Assembly (NCBI GenBank): GCA_012034075.1
Contig: JAAURD010000001.1
Span: 1 to 64,000, forward strand
DNA from: Chloroflexaceae bacterium
GTDB lineage: Bacteria > Chloroflexota > Chloroflexia > Chloroflexales > Chloroflexaceae
DNA length: 64,000 nucleotides
Direction of reading: 5' to 3'
A program made the position numbers and the translations under genes. The notes under the pieces are model-generated. The model was not told where the DNA came from and made no database searches. It saw only the letters and a program-made list of their open reading frames with translations. This document shows positions 27,409 through 37,826 of this stretch, piece after piece. Position 1 is the first letter of the stretch. Each line of letters opens with the position of its first letter.

Positions 27409-28343
27409 ATGGATGTCCTGAGCAATCAACATCTGACCACGCGGATTGATGCGGCGATTATGGCCTGGTTGCACGCCAAAACCGGGCGGAGCAATAGTAT
27501 GAAAACGCAGCGCGCTTATGCCGAGACGATCAAGAGCTTTCGTGCTATGCTGATCAGCGCCGGGCTTGATCTGGATAGCGATGCCGATATGATTCAGCTT
27601 GCTGCGCAGTCGTGGGCGGCGCAGGGCGAACCATCGCCGGCGACGTTTAATCACCGGCTAGCGGTGGTTAGCAGTTTTTATAGCTATGCCCATAAAATGC
27701 GCTTGCTGCCCGAAACGGCAGCAACTGACCTGAGCCGGGTGGAGCGGCGACGGGTGCAGGCGTATGGTAAGGCGCAGGCGCTCACCCCGGAAGAGGCGCA
27801 GATGATGCTGGCCCAGATCGACCAGTCGGATATTGCTGGTCAGCGTGATTATGCTTTTTGCGGCTGGCCCTCTCGACTGGGCGGCGGGTTGGCGAGATTG
27901 CTGGCCTGCGCTGGCGTGATGTGCGGGTCACGGGGATGCGCATTACGCTGACCTTTCGCCATTGCAAGGGCAACAAATCGATGAGTGACACCCTGTCGGT
28001 GCCGATGTCAAAGGTGATTCTGGATTGGATGAACGCCTTTTATGGGCCAAAACTCAAAAACCGTGGCCCGGATATACCACTATGGATGTCACTCTCCAAC
28101 AATAGCAAGGGCAAACCGCTCAGCATCACCAGCCTGGAAGAGATTAGTCGCCGGCGATTGGGGGTGCATTTTCATGCGCTACGCCATACCTTTGCCCGCA
28201 TTATGGAGGATCAGGGCGCCAAGGTCAGCGATATTCAATCACGCCTGGGCCACGAAAGTCTGCAAACGACGGGGCGTTATCTGGCTGCGCTGCGCCGTTC
28301 CGACAACCCTTACGCCGATGTGTTTGATAATCTGTTGGGATAG
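27409..28343 (+). CDS. Tyrosine recombinase/integrase, XerC/D-like (one-base shift)
   Basis: About 311 residues when joined. The N-terminal SAM-like core-binding domain (MKTQRAYAETIKSFRAMLISAG) precedes the catalytic domain. The catalytic residues are Arg in STGRRVGEIAGLRW, the HxLRHTFAR pair, the late His in RLGHESLQTTGRYL and the final Tyr. The frame changes at the T run 27855-27859, where one extra T restores YAFLRLALSTGRR. It is a lone recombinase with no attachment site or cargo recognised nearby, so a housekeeping or remnant role is possible. Confidence 0.8.
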
Positions 28344-28347
28344 GGAT

Positions 28348-28376
28348 TTGACGTGTTGCTCTTTCGCCACTATGCT
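28348..28376 (+). promoter_or_regulatory. Promoter for the P-type ATPase gene
   Basis: TTGACG (28348-28353), a 17-base spacer and TATGCT (28371-28376) lie about 80 bases upstream of the ATPase start. Confidence 0.55.
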
Positions 28377-28453
28377 ACAAGCCAGACAGGGTTGAGGATT
28401 TCGTCAGTTTATCTGGTTTTGGATAACACACAAGCAGTATAAAGGAGCAAAGC

Positions 28454-30586
28454 ATGGGCATCACCGGTCTGCAACAACGGGAGAAGCATGGAACGGCTTC
28501 GTTGGTTCCACCGCTCCGCGGCAGGAGACGGCGCAACCTGGGCGCCATTCTGGCAATGAGTAACACCCCCGCTGAGCAAAGCAGTGGTAGTGGTCTTTCA
28601 CAAATTGTCAATCAAGCCTTTATCGACCGCCTGCGCGATTTTGTGCTGTTTGGTAAGATTCCCATCGGATATAACAGGGCGGACGAACCAAAATCACGCC
28701 AAGCACTGGCCGATTCGCAGCAAAAGGTTGTGCGCTTGGAACAACAGATTGCGCGTGAGCTTTATCTTGCGCCGCTGTCGGTGCTGCTGATTGGTGCTGG
28801 GGCGCTGGGTTTTGTACCTGGTATGCTGGTGGGCGTTCCGCTGGTGGTGTATGCCACGATTCCCTACTGGCGGCTGGCCCTGCTGCAGTTATCGCAGGAG
28901 CGGCAAATTGGGTACAGTGTGGTGTTTTCCATTCTGATGACCGGTGTCCTGGTATCGGGCCAGTTTCTGCTGCATGCCTTTCTGCTGACGGTCAGCAATG
29001 CTGCTTATCTGCTGGTCACCCGCATCTACCGTTCATCCCGTGCGACGCTGACGACGCTGGTGAACGATATGCCGCAGGAAGTGTGGCTGCGGCACGATAG
29101 GGTGGAAACGTGTGTGCCTCTGGAGCAGGTGCAAAAAGGTGATATTCTGGTGGTCCATGCGGGGGAGGTGATACCGGTCGATGGTACTATTGTTACAGGC
29201 AATGCGAGCATTGATCAGCGGGCGCTGACCGGTGAAGCACAACCCGTTGAAAGGGAACCTGGTAGCAAGGTCTTTGCTGGCACGATAGTCATATCCGGAA
29301 CGCTGGATGTGCATGTTGAAAGAGCCGGCAGTCAGACCGTTGTTGCTGAGATTGGCGATGTCTTGAGCCGCACGATTGAATACACCTCGACGCTGGAATT
29401 GAAAGGACGGGCACTGTCTGAGCGCAGTGTGATGCCAACTTTGCTGCTCAGCCTGGCCTCTATGCCGTTTCTGGGGCCGTTGCCCGCACTGACGATCTTG
29501 TTTTCCTACTTTGGCGGCATGATGCGGGTCCTGGCGCCCGTCAGTGTGCTCACGTTTTTGAAGCTGGCTTCGGAATACAGCATTCTGATCAAAGATGGCC
29601 GGGCCTTGGAGACCCTGAATGAAATTGATACGGTGGTCTTTGATAAGACCGGCACCCTGACTCTGGAACAACCGCATGTTGCGGTGATTCATGCCTGTAC
29701 GGACATGAAGAGCGCGGAGGTAATCCGCTATGCGGCAGCTGCGGAGCATAAACAGACGCACCCGATTGCGCGAGCGATTCAGCTGGCAGCAGAGGAGCAG
29801 GACCTGCCTGCGTTGGAGGCGGTGAGCTATGAGGTGGGGTATGGGCTGAAGGTGCAGGTAGAGGGGCGGCAGGTGCGGGTGGGTAGCGCCCGGTTTATGG
29901 AACGGGAGGACATTGCCATTCCGGCAGACATCGAGAGTCTCCAAGCAAGCTGCCATCTGCAGGGCCATTCCCTGGTGTATGTGGCAGTGGATGAGCAACT
30001 GGCGGGGGCTATTGAATTGCACACCACCGTGCGCCCGGAAGCGCAAGAGATTATTGCCGGTTTGCACCGGCGTGGCATCAAGACGGTGGTCATTTCAGGT
30101 GACCATACCCAACCAACCCGTCATCTAGCGGAGCAGCTGGGCATTGATACCTTTTTTGCCGAGGTGTTGCCTGAAGACAAGGCCAATCTGGTTGAACGCT
30201 TACAGGATGAGGGGCGAATGATCTGCTTTGTGGGCGATGGCATCAACGATTCGATAGCGTTGAAACAGGCCAATGTCTCGGTCTCGTTACGGGGTGCCAC
30301 CGCCATTGCAACGGATACCGCTGAGATTATTCTGATGGATGAGAGCCTGGAGCAGGTCGTGCGCCTGTTTGAGCTGGCCGAGCAATTGGATCAGACTATG
30401 CATCAGAGCCTGGTGATCTCGGTTATTCCCGGCGTTCTTATTTTAGTGGGAGTCTATGGGTTCAATATGGGGTTGGCGATGGCCGGGATTACCAATCTTG
30501 GTGGGCTGTGGGTTGGCCTGGGGAATGCGTTACTGCCACGGATTAAGCACTATCTGTCAACCACGGTTGAGGCGGTCCAGGCATAA
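28454..30586 (+). CDS. P1B-like metal-transporting P-type ATPase lacking the CPC motif
   Basis: 710 residues without an N-terminal heavy-metal-associated domain. The actuator motif TGEA is at 259-262, the phosphorylation site DKTGT at 397-401, a P1B-type HP pair at H436-P437 and the hinge GDGINDS at 594-600. Where P1B pumps have CPC/SPC/TPC in the membrane helix before the phosphorylation domain, this protein has LAPVS (360-364), so no Cys ligand is present. The metal, if any, is unknown. AAAGGAG precedes ATG 28454. Confidence 0.85.
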   Translation: MGITGLQQREKHGTASLVPPLRGRRRRNLGAILAMSNTPAEQSSGSGLSQIVNQAFIDRLRDFVLFGKIPIGYNRADEPKSRQALADSQQKVVRLEQQIARELYLAPLSVLLIGAGALGFVPGMLVGVPLVVYATIPYWRLALLQLSQERQIGYSVVFSILMTGVLVSGQFLLHAFLLTVSNAAYLLVTRIYRSSRATLTTLVNDMPQEVWLRHDRVETCVPLEQVQKGDILVVHAGEVIPVDGTIVTGNASIDQRALTGEAQPVEREPGSKVFAGTIVISGTLDVHVERAGSQTVVAEIGDVLSRTIEYTSTLELKGRALSERSVMPTLLLSLASMPFLGPLPALTILFSYFGGMMRVLAPVSVLTFLKLASEYSILIKDGRALETLNEIDTVVFDKTGTLTLEQPHVAVIHACTDMKSAEVIRYAAAAEHKQTHPIARAIQLAAEEQDLPALEAVSYEVGYGLKVQVEGRQVRVGSARFMEREDIAIPADIESLQASCHLQGHSLVYVAVDEQLAGAIELHTTVRPEAQEIIAGLHRRGIKTVVISGDHTQPTRHLAEQLGIDTFFAEVLPEDKANLVERLQDEGRMICFVGDGINDSIALKQANVSVSLRGATAIATDTAEIILMDESLEQVVRLFELAEQLDQTMHQSLVISVIPGVLILVGVYGFNMGLAMAGITNLGGLWVGLGNALLPRIKHYLSTTVEAVQA

Positions 30587-30662
30587 GCTGAACTATCTTG
30601 ATATGACGAGGATCGCTTGCTTGCAGCATCGACGTGCGGCTGCAAGCCGCACATGTCTCATA

Positions 30663-30706
30663 TGGAGGCTGGATAGACACAGCGTATGGTGTCTATCCAG
30701 CCTCCA
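30663..30706. terminator. Bidirectional terminator between P-type ATPase and enolase genes
   Basis: An 18-bp perfect hairpin, TGGAGGCTGGATAGACAC (30663-30680) with its complement at 30689-30706 and an 8-base loop. A separate short palindrome, GTGCGGC-TGCAA-GCCGCAC, lies just before it. Confidence 0.75.
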
Positions 30707-30726
30707 TGCGAATCTACGAAAGACGA

Positions 30727-32040
<1,314 letters not shown>

Positions 32041-32055
32041 TCAAATTTTGGTGCC

Positions 32056-32064
32056 AGTATAGCA
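32056..32064 (-). promoter_or_regulatory. Extended -10 promoter element of eno
   Basis: On the minus strand TGCTATACT lies about 40 bases before the enolase start; the -35 region is weak. Confidence 0.5.
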
Positions 32065-32216
32065 TACTCCCGGCGATTGGGATTCAGCGGTCCGGCAGGT
32101 CGTCAGTTTGCGTATCACGATTCGGTGTAATGGTCAATTTGTGATATTATACACAATACACCCTTTTTCTCGTGGAAAGGGAAGAGACACCATTATAATC
32201 CGAAGGAAGGAAAACC

Positions 32217-32711
32217 ATGAAACGTCTTTCACTGGTCTTTGTGGGTGCCGTATTGCTGGGTATCTTGATTGGCTGGTCGATGAATCTGTTCGCTGGTGGC
32301 ACAGGGCCAGCAACGCAGACGGTGCTGGCCCAGGGTGAGCCGGATGCCCAGACGGCAGGCTTGGTAATCAATCTTACGACTGATGATACCTGGAGTGCCA
32401 ATATGGCATTGAACCTGGCAACCACGGCACGCAACCAGGGGCTTGATCCGGTGGTGGTCTTTCTCAATGTCCGTGGCGTGTATCTGGCCGACCGTGAACG
32501 CATGCCTGCGACCGAGGGCAATAGCGATCTGAATATCCATGAAAAAATTCAGGCATTGGTCGATGCTGGCGGTCAGGTGATCGCCTGCCCCAGTTGTTCG
32601 GAAGAGGCCGGGCTGACCCAGGCGGATTACATTGATGGCGTGGTGATTGGTGAACCTGGTGGGATTGTGCCATTGCTTGCGAACCCGGCGATCAATGTAA
32701 TATCGTATTAA
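32217..32711 (+). CDS. Membrane-anchored DsrE-like protein, copy 1
   Basis: 164 residues. An N-terminal helix (residues 7-29) anchors or exports a DsrE/DsrF-type fold, recognised from INLTTDDTWSANMALNLATTARNQG and the ending GVVIGEPGGIVPLLANP. The family acts in sulfur relay through a cysteine; here the candidate is in VIACPSCSEEAG. Placement outside the cytoplasm is unusual for DsrE. The DNA for the core is almost the same as in the next gene. TTGTG-N8-CACAA at 32139-32156 may be an operator. Confidence 0.75.
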   Translation: MKRLSLVFVGAVLLGILIGWSMNLFAGGTGPATQTVLAQGEPDAQTAGLVINLTTDDTWSANMALNLATTARNQGLDPVVVFLNVRGVYLADRERMPATEGNSDLNIHEKIQALVDAGGQVIACPSCSEEAGLTQADYIDGVVIGEPGGIVPLLANPAINVISY

Positions 32712-32733
32712 GTCGTCAGGCAGGAGTACTCCT

Positions 32734-33309
32734 ATGGACCATCGTCGAAGATGGGCGTCCTGGTTCTGGCTGGCCTGGCTTGTTCTGTTCACTGCTTGCA
32801 GTACCGGACCAGCAGCACAACCAGTCGCACCTTCACCAATCGAAGAACCGGAAACGGTTGAAGCAGAGCCAACCGCTGCGCCAGCAACCGAAGTGATCAC
32901 AGATTCGGCAGCCCTCGCTCTGGAAACAGACCATGGCTTGCTGATCAATCTCACCACCGATGATACCTGGAGTGCCAATATGGCACTGAACCTGGCAACC
33001 ACGGCACGCAACCAGGGACTTGATCCGGTGGTGGTCTTTCTCAATGTCCGTGGCGTGTATCTGGCCGACCGTGAACGCATGCCTGCGACCGAGGGCAATA
33101 GCGATCTGACTATCCATGAAAAGATTCAGGCATTGGTCGATGCTGGCGGTCAGGTGATCGCATGTCCTAGCTGTTCGGAAGAGGCAGGGCTAACCCAGGC
33201 GGATTATCTTGATGGCGTGGTGATTGGAGAGCCTGGCGAGATTGTACCATTGCTCGCAAACTCGGCCATAACGGTGATTTCCTATCCTGGACCAAATAGA
33301 ACAGAATAG
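32734..33309 (+). CDS. DsrE-like lipoprotein, copy 2
   Basis: 191 residues. A lipoprotein signal (LVLFTACSTG, lipid Cys at about residue 24) and a Glu/Pro/Ala-rich linker of 45 residues carry the same 115-residue DsrE-like core as the upstream gene. The two cores differ at only a few residues, and the DNA between about 32366-32690 and 32944-33268 is nearly identical. The copies are 22 bases apart and probably co-transcribed. Recent tandem duplication or gene conversion is implied. Confidence 0.75.
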   Translation: MDHRRRWASWFWLAWLVLFTACSTGPAAQPVAPSPIEEPETVEAEPTAAPATEVITDSAALALETDHGLLINLTTDDTWSANMALNLATTARNQGLDPVVVFLNVRGVYLADRERMPATEGNSDLTIHEKIQALVDAGGQVIACPSCSEEAGLTQADYLDGVVIGEPGEIVPLLANSAITVISYPGPNRTE

Positions 33310-33418
33310 GGGCTTTATCGCAAACCCCATACTTTCTCATAAAAAAGGATAGAAATCAAAAATTGTGGCTCAACATCAGGAGACTGGCTTGGGCCTTCTG
33401 GTGTTTTTTGGCAAGCTA

Positions 33419-33427
33419 TGCTATAAT
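33419..33427 (+). promoter_or_regulatory. Extended -10 promoter of rpsO
   Basis: TGCTATAAT at 33419-33427 is a perfect extended -10 box about 65 bases upstream of the S15 gene; the -35 is weak. Confidence 0.6.
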
Positions 33428-33493
33428 GCAGTTTGAGAACGAAGCAAACATACAGGTTTCACGACCCTGTTCTATGTTTTGAGGAGGCTATTG

Positions 33494-33763
33494 GTGTCAC
33501 TCGACACGCAGGAAAAAATGTCTGTTATCACCGATTATCGGGTTCATGGAAAAGATACGGGGTCACCCGAAGTGCAAATTGCGTTGCTCACCGAGCGGAT
33601 TAATTTGCTGATTGAGCATCTCAAGATACATATCCATGATTACCATTCTCGACGTGGTTTGCTCAAGCTTGTTGGTCGTCGCCGCCGCCTGCTCGCGTAT
33701 CTGCGAAAACAAGACCGAAACCGTTATTTTTCACTGGTGGAACGTCTAGGCTTGCGACATTAA
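33494..33763 (+). CDS. rpsO: 30S ribosomal protein S15
   Basis: 89 residues, the usual length. [47 protein letters not shown] and [12 protein letters not shown] are the family's conserved blocks binding 16S rRNA helices. GTG 33494 is chosen because GAGGAGG at 33481-33487 lies six bases upstream and the N-terminus SLDTQEK then matches other S15 proteins. As in many bacteria it precedes pnp. Confidence 0.95.
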   Translation: MSLDTQEKMSVITDYRVHGKDTGSPEVQIALLTERINLLIEHLKIHIHDYHSRRGLLKLVGRRRRLLAYLRKQDRNRYFSLVERLGLRH

Positions 33764-33804
33764 TACCAGCTCTTATGCAAACATGGCTTGTCGTATATCT
33801 TCAG

Positions 33805-33834
33805 GGCACCAGGAATACGTATGACCCTGGTGCT
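33805..33834 (+). terminator. Hairpin between rpsO and pnp
   Basis: GGCACCAGG (33805-33813) pairs with CCTGGTGCT (33826-33834). No T run follows, so it may be a partial terminator or an RNA-processing hairpin in the pnp leader rather than a full stop. Confidence 0.45.
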
Positions 33835-33986
33835 CTGTTGCTGTTGCCATGATTTTACGGGCAAATTGCCGAGAAAGAATCGGCTGGTAGGACCAGACAC
33901 CCAATCAAGGTGCATCCTCGCATCTGTTCTGGCAAGCAGGAACGATGCAGAGGCATGCCGATAATAGACGGAGGAATGAAGTAGTT

Positions 33987-36191
33987 ATGTCAGATCAAGT
34001 GTATACCGTAAGTGCAGAAATTGCCGGACGGACACTGACCCTGGAATCGGGAAAGCTAGCGGGCCTCGCCGATGGGGCTGTGCTGGCACGTTATGGCGAC
34101 ACGATGTTGCTGGCAACCGTGGTAGCGGATAAAGAGGAAAGAACCGATAAAGATTTTTTCCCGCTAACGGTTGATTATGAAGAGAAGATGTATGCGGTGG
34201 GGAAGATTCCAGGGAACTTTTTTAAACGTGAAGGGAAACCCACCACCGCGGCGATTTTGATATCACGGCTGACCGATCGTGGTCTGCGACCGTTGTTCCC
34301 CAAGGGATATGCGCAGGAAATACAGATTATTATCACCACACTCGCGATTGATATGGTCAATGATCCCGGTCCACTGGCGATTGTGGCGACCTCGGCCGCG
34401 CTTTCCATTAGTGGTATCCCATTTAAAGGGCCATTGGGCGCGGTACAGGTGGGTTATGTCAATGATGAACTGGTGGTCAACCCGACCATGACCGATATGG
34501 AGGAACAGAGCGGGCTGAACCTGACTGTGGCTGGCAGCAGCAATGCGGTGCTTATGGTGGAAGCGGGTGCATCGGAGTTGAGCGAGGAGACGATGCTTGA
34601 TGCGGTGCAGCAAGGCCATGCCGTGTGCAAAGAGCTGGTTGCGCTGCAAGAGCAGCTGGTTGCCCTCTGTGGGAAGCCCAAAGCCGAATTTGTGCCACCG
34701 GCAGATGAGGCCGAAATCGAACAGATGGTTGCAACCTTTATGGGTGATCAGCTGAAGGCGGTGATTAACCAGCCAGATAAGGCCAGCCGCGATAGTGCTA
34801 TCCAACAGCTCAAAGAGAGCGTGGTTACGCACTTTACGGCGGATGAGCCGCCTGAGGAATTACCAGATCGTACTAAAGTGCTGGAGAAGGCGTTTGAGAC
34901 GCTCTTGAAAGAAGCGGTACGGTCGGCCATCTTAGATCAGGGCTTGCGCGTCGATGGTCGTGCGCTGGATGAAATTCGGTCGCTCTCGATGGAAGTGGGA
35001 CTCATCCCGAGAGTGCATGGGAGCGGGCTGTTTACCCGTGGTCAGACGCAGGTGTTGACCATTACCACTCTGGGCTCGCCCAGTGAAGAACAGCGCCTGG
35101 ATGATCTGGGCATTGAGACCAGCAAAGGCTATATTCATCACTATAACTTTCCGCCCTTTAGTACGGGTGAAGTAAAGCGGTTGGGCGGGCCACGCCGCCG
35201 TGATATTGGTCATGGTGATCTGGCTGAGCGTTCGCTCTATGCAGTGCTGCCAGATGCGTCTGTTTTTCCGTATACCATGCGGCTGGTGAGCGAAGTGTTA
35301 AGCTCCAACGGCAGCAGTTCGATGGCAAGTGTGTGTGGCAGCAGCCTGAGCCTGATGGATGCGGGGGTACCGATTAAGCATCCGGTTGCGGGGATTGCGA
35401 TGGGATTGGTGACCGGGAGCGATGGTCGCTGGAAAGTGCTGACGGATATTCAAGGGATTGAAGATGCTCTGGGTGATATGGACTTTAAGGTTGCCGGCAC
35501 CGAACAGGGCATTACTGGCTTGCAGATGGATATCAAGACGACAGGGATTACCTATGATATCATGCGCCAGGCATTTGAGGAGGCCCGCAAAGCGCGGCTC
35601 TTTATTCTGGAGCGCATGCATGAGGTGCTCCCGTCACCGCGTTCGGAACTCTCACCCCATACCCCACGTATCTTCAGTTTGCAAATCCCGGTCGAGAAGA
35701 TTGGCACGCTGATTGGTCCGGGCGGAAAGACCATTCGCAGCATTATTGAAGAGACCGGCGCCTCGATTGATGTCGAGAGCGATGGCCGTGTCTTTATCAC
35801 CACCGCCGATGGTGATTCAGCCAATATGGCGGTTGCGCGTATCGAGGGCTTGACGCGGGAAGCCAAGATCGGCGATGTCTTTCTTGGGACGGTTGTGCGC
35901 ATTATGCCCTATGGTGCGTTTGTCAATATTCTGCCCGGCAAAGATGGCATGGTGCATATCAGCGAATTAGCCGAGAGCCGTGTCAACAGCGTTGAGGATA
36001 TTGTGCAGATTGGCGATGAGATTAACGTGATGGTTATGGATATTGACGACTCTGGAAAAATTAGCCTGAGCCGGCGGGCGGTGCTGACAGGTGAAACCCC
36101 ACCTGAACCGGGTGATGGTTCGCGGTCACGCGGGAATGGACAGCGCGGCGATGATCGCAATAAGGGGCGCAACCGGCCACGCCGTAAGTAG
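33987..36191 (+). CDS. pnp: Polynucleotide phosphorylase
   Basis: 734 residues with the full layout: two RNase PH domains separated by an all-helical segment, a KH domain (IGPGGKTIRSIIEETGASIDV, with the GxxG loop) and a C-terminal S1 domain (GDVFLGTVVRIMPYGAFVNILPGKDGMVHISELA). It degrades RNA 3' to 5' with phosphate as part of the mRNA decay machinery. ATG 33987 has GGAGG upstream. The tail is basic (RGDDRNKGRNRPRRK). Downstream is a compact hairpin. Confidence 0.97.
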   Translation: MSDQVYTVSAEIAGRTLTLESGKLAGLADGAVLARYGDTMLLATVVADKEERTDKDFFPLTVDYEEKMYAVGKIPGNFFKREGKPTTAAILISRLTDRGLRPLFPKGYAQEIQIIITTLAIDMVNDPGPLAIVATSAALSISGIPFKGPLGAVQVGYVNDELVVNPTMTDMEEQSGLNLTVAGSSNAVLMVEAGASELSEETMLDAVQQGHAVCKELVALQEQLVALCGKPKAEFVPPADEAEIEQMVATFMGDQLKAVINQPDKASRDSAIQQLKESVVTHFTADEPPEELPDRTKVLEKAFETLLKEAVRSAILDQGLRVDGRALDEIRSLSMEVGLIPRVHGSGLFTRGQTQVLTITTLGSPSEEQRLDDLGIETSKGYIHHYNFPPFSTGEVKRLGGPRRRDIGHGDLAERSLYAVLPDASVFPYTMRLVSEVLSSNGSSSMASVCGSSLSLMDAGVPIKHPVAGIAMGLVTGSDGRWKVLTDIQGIEDALGDMDFKVAGTEQGITGLQMDIKTTGITYDIMRQAFEEARKARLFILERMHEVLPSPRSELSPHTPRIFSLQIPVEKIGTLIGPGGKTIRSIIEETGASIDVESDGRVFITTADGDSANMAVARIEGLTREAKIGDVFLGTVVRIMPYGAFVNILPGKDGMVHISELAESRVNSVEDIVQIGDEINVMVMDIDDSGKISLSRRAVLTGETPPEPGDGSRSRGNGQRGDDRNKGRNRPRRK

Positions 36192-36243
36192 TTCGCAAAC
36201 ACGTATTGGTCTCATGCTGGATACAACATCCAGACACCTCAGA

Positions 36244-36261
36244 AGCCCGCTGAAGCGGGCT
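36244..36261. terminator. Terminator hairpin after pnp
   Basis: AGCCCGC-TGAA-GCGGGCT forms a 7-bp stem with a four-base loop between the convergent pnp and LCP genes. It is GC-rich, with a T-rich tail on the plus strand. Confidence 0.7.
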
Positions 36262-36283
36262 ATTGTATTGTTTATCAATACGC

Positions 36284-37480
36284 TTATCCCTCTGGTGCTT
36301 GCAACAGCAAATCCATCTGGTTGCGAATACCCGTTTCGTCCCAGATCAGGTCCGAACCGATTTCGGTGACCCACACGTGGTCGGGGTTAAGCGCTAGTTG
36401 CCCAATCTGGTGGGGGTTCAGTCCGCTTGCCAGCAACAGCCCACCAAGCAACACATCCGGGCGGTTGATCGGCATTGTCGTAATGATTGGCACTTGATCG
36501 CTGCTGGCCGATTGCATCTGATCTAGCAGCGCTGAAAAGAGTGCGGTACGCTCGAACCAGTTGCGTTGCTGCATGTTGGCGACCATGGCTCGCAGCACCT
36601 GTTGCTGGCGAGCCGAACGGCTAAAATCACTATCGGCATGGCGGGTGCGAGCATAGATTAACGCGGTGGCACCATCCATATGCTGAAGTCCGGGCTGAAA
36701 CTCAACTCGCATCGTCTGTAAATCAGGCGTCGGGTAGGCTTCATCAATGAGCGCGTAGGGAACATCAATCCAGACACCGCCCATGGCATCGATCAGCCCG
36801 GCAAAGCCATCGAAGTTGACCTGCACTGTATAATCGACGCGCATGCCACGCTCATGCAGCAAGAGAAGCTGTTCGACAGCGGCAGCGGCCTGAGCCATAC
36901 CGCCCTGTTGCGGGGTTGTGTGGGTGCCATAGAGTGCTTCGGCATTGGCATAACCGTAGCCATAGGCCGCATTGATTTTGGTGCTGCCGAGGTCGGGCAG
37001 ATTGACCAGCGAGTCCCGTGGTATCGACAGCAGGTTGATCCAGCGGCCGGCCGGGTCAATCCGCGCCAGCATCAGTGAGTCACTGCGAACGCCCTCTTCG
37101 GGGTGGTCGGGCCGTTCATCAACACCCATCACCAGTACATTGACTGCACTAGGCAGCATCAAGCCGAGCGGCGGGTTGGTGCGTGCATCGGCTTGAACCA
37201 TGGCTTGGGCCAGGGCATGCACCTGCCAGTAGCCAACCACCAGCGCTATCAGCATTAGGACCAGACCGATTTTCCAGGTACGGCTCCAGGCTCGCCGCAG
37301 GCGTTGTTTGAAGGTGCGGGGGGTATCCTGTGGGCTTGTACTGGTTTCTGGCACTGGTGTTGCTGGTCGAACTGGTTTGCGCGATGCCGCCGTTCGGGCG
37401 GGACGGCGCGACGTTACCGGTTTGAGTGGTGGTAGGTCCGTGCGCTTTGTGGTGGGCTGTGGTTTCCGTGGTTGAGACAT
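36284..37480 (-). CDS. LytR-CpsA-Psr (LCP) family glycopolymer ligase
   Basis: 398 residues. A proline/arginine-rich cytoplasmic N-terminus of about 75 residues precedes a membrane helix (IGLVLMLIALVVGYWQV) and the extracellular LCP domain. The pyrophosphate-binding residues are visible in VNVLVMGVDERPD, RSDSLMLARIDP, NLLSIPRDSLVNLP and KINAAYGYG, with YARTRHADSDFSRSARQQQVL near the end. LCP enzymes transfer lipid-linked polymers to the cell wall. ATG 37480 has TTGAGGAG upstream and replaces a longer, unsupported frame. Confidence 0.9.
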   Translation of the reverse strand: MSQPRKPQPTTKRTDLPPLKPVTSRRPARTAASRKPVRPATPVPETSTSPQDTPRTFKQRLRRAWSRTWKIGLVLMLIALVVGYWQVHALAQAMVQADARTNPPLGLMLPSAVNVLVMGVDERPDHPEEGVRSDSLMLARIDPAGRWINLLSIPRDSLVNLPDLGSTKINAAYGYGYANAEALYGTHTTPQQGGMAQAAAAVEQLLLLHERGMRVDYTVQVNFDGFAGLIDAMGGVWIDVPYALIDEAYPTPDLQTMRVEFQPGLQHMDGATALIYARTRHADSDFSRSARQQQVLRAMVANMQQRNWFERTALFSALLDQMQSASSDQVPIITTMPINRPDVLLGGLLLASGLNPHQIGQLALNPDHVWVTEIGSDLIWDETGIRNQMDLLLQAPEG

Positions 37481-37581
37481 AGACTCCTCAATGCTGTATG
37501 ATGATGCCTTTCTTGTATTATACGCCGGTCGTCGTACTTGACAAGATGACCGAACACTGAGATCGCCATGATATGCGGGTG

Positions 37582-37720
37582 ATACCAAATTGGGTTAATC
37601 AATATGAAAAATAGGTGCGGCTTGCAGCCTGTTTTGGAGGGTGCAGCGCGCTGCGACCCTCCAAAACAGGCGCTCCTCGTTCTATGAAAGTGCATACCAG
37701 TGATCACCCGAATTTGGTAT
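37582..37720. repeat. MITE-like repeat, copy C
   Basis: 139 bases with left end ATACCAAATTGGGTTAATC and right end GATCACCCGAATTTGGTAT. The core is a 16-bp perfect inverted repeat, GCCTGTTTTGGAGGGT (37627-37642) with its complement at 37656-37671. It lies between divergent genes. Confidence 0.65.
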
Positions 37721-37826
37721 GAGATACGCAAAACAACGTTACTTTTTGTATGGTATCATACGAGAGAGCAAACGCATGATCGCCTGGTTATGATACCACT
37801 GCTAACACGGGAAAGGATGCCACTGG

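Noticed and set aside
27409-28343. Prophage or integron start at the recombinase gene
   Set aside because: Neighbouring genes are housekeeping or transport, with no phage genes, attI-like site or tRNA target next to it.
29033-30067. Minus-strand frame of 344 codons inside the P-type ATPase gene
   Set aside because: Antisense shadow; the plus frame has all P-type ATPase motifs and a ribosome binding site.
33309-33328. GGGG/CCCC hairpin after the second DsrE-like gene
   Set aside because: Four-base stem without a T run; too weak to call a terminator.
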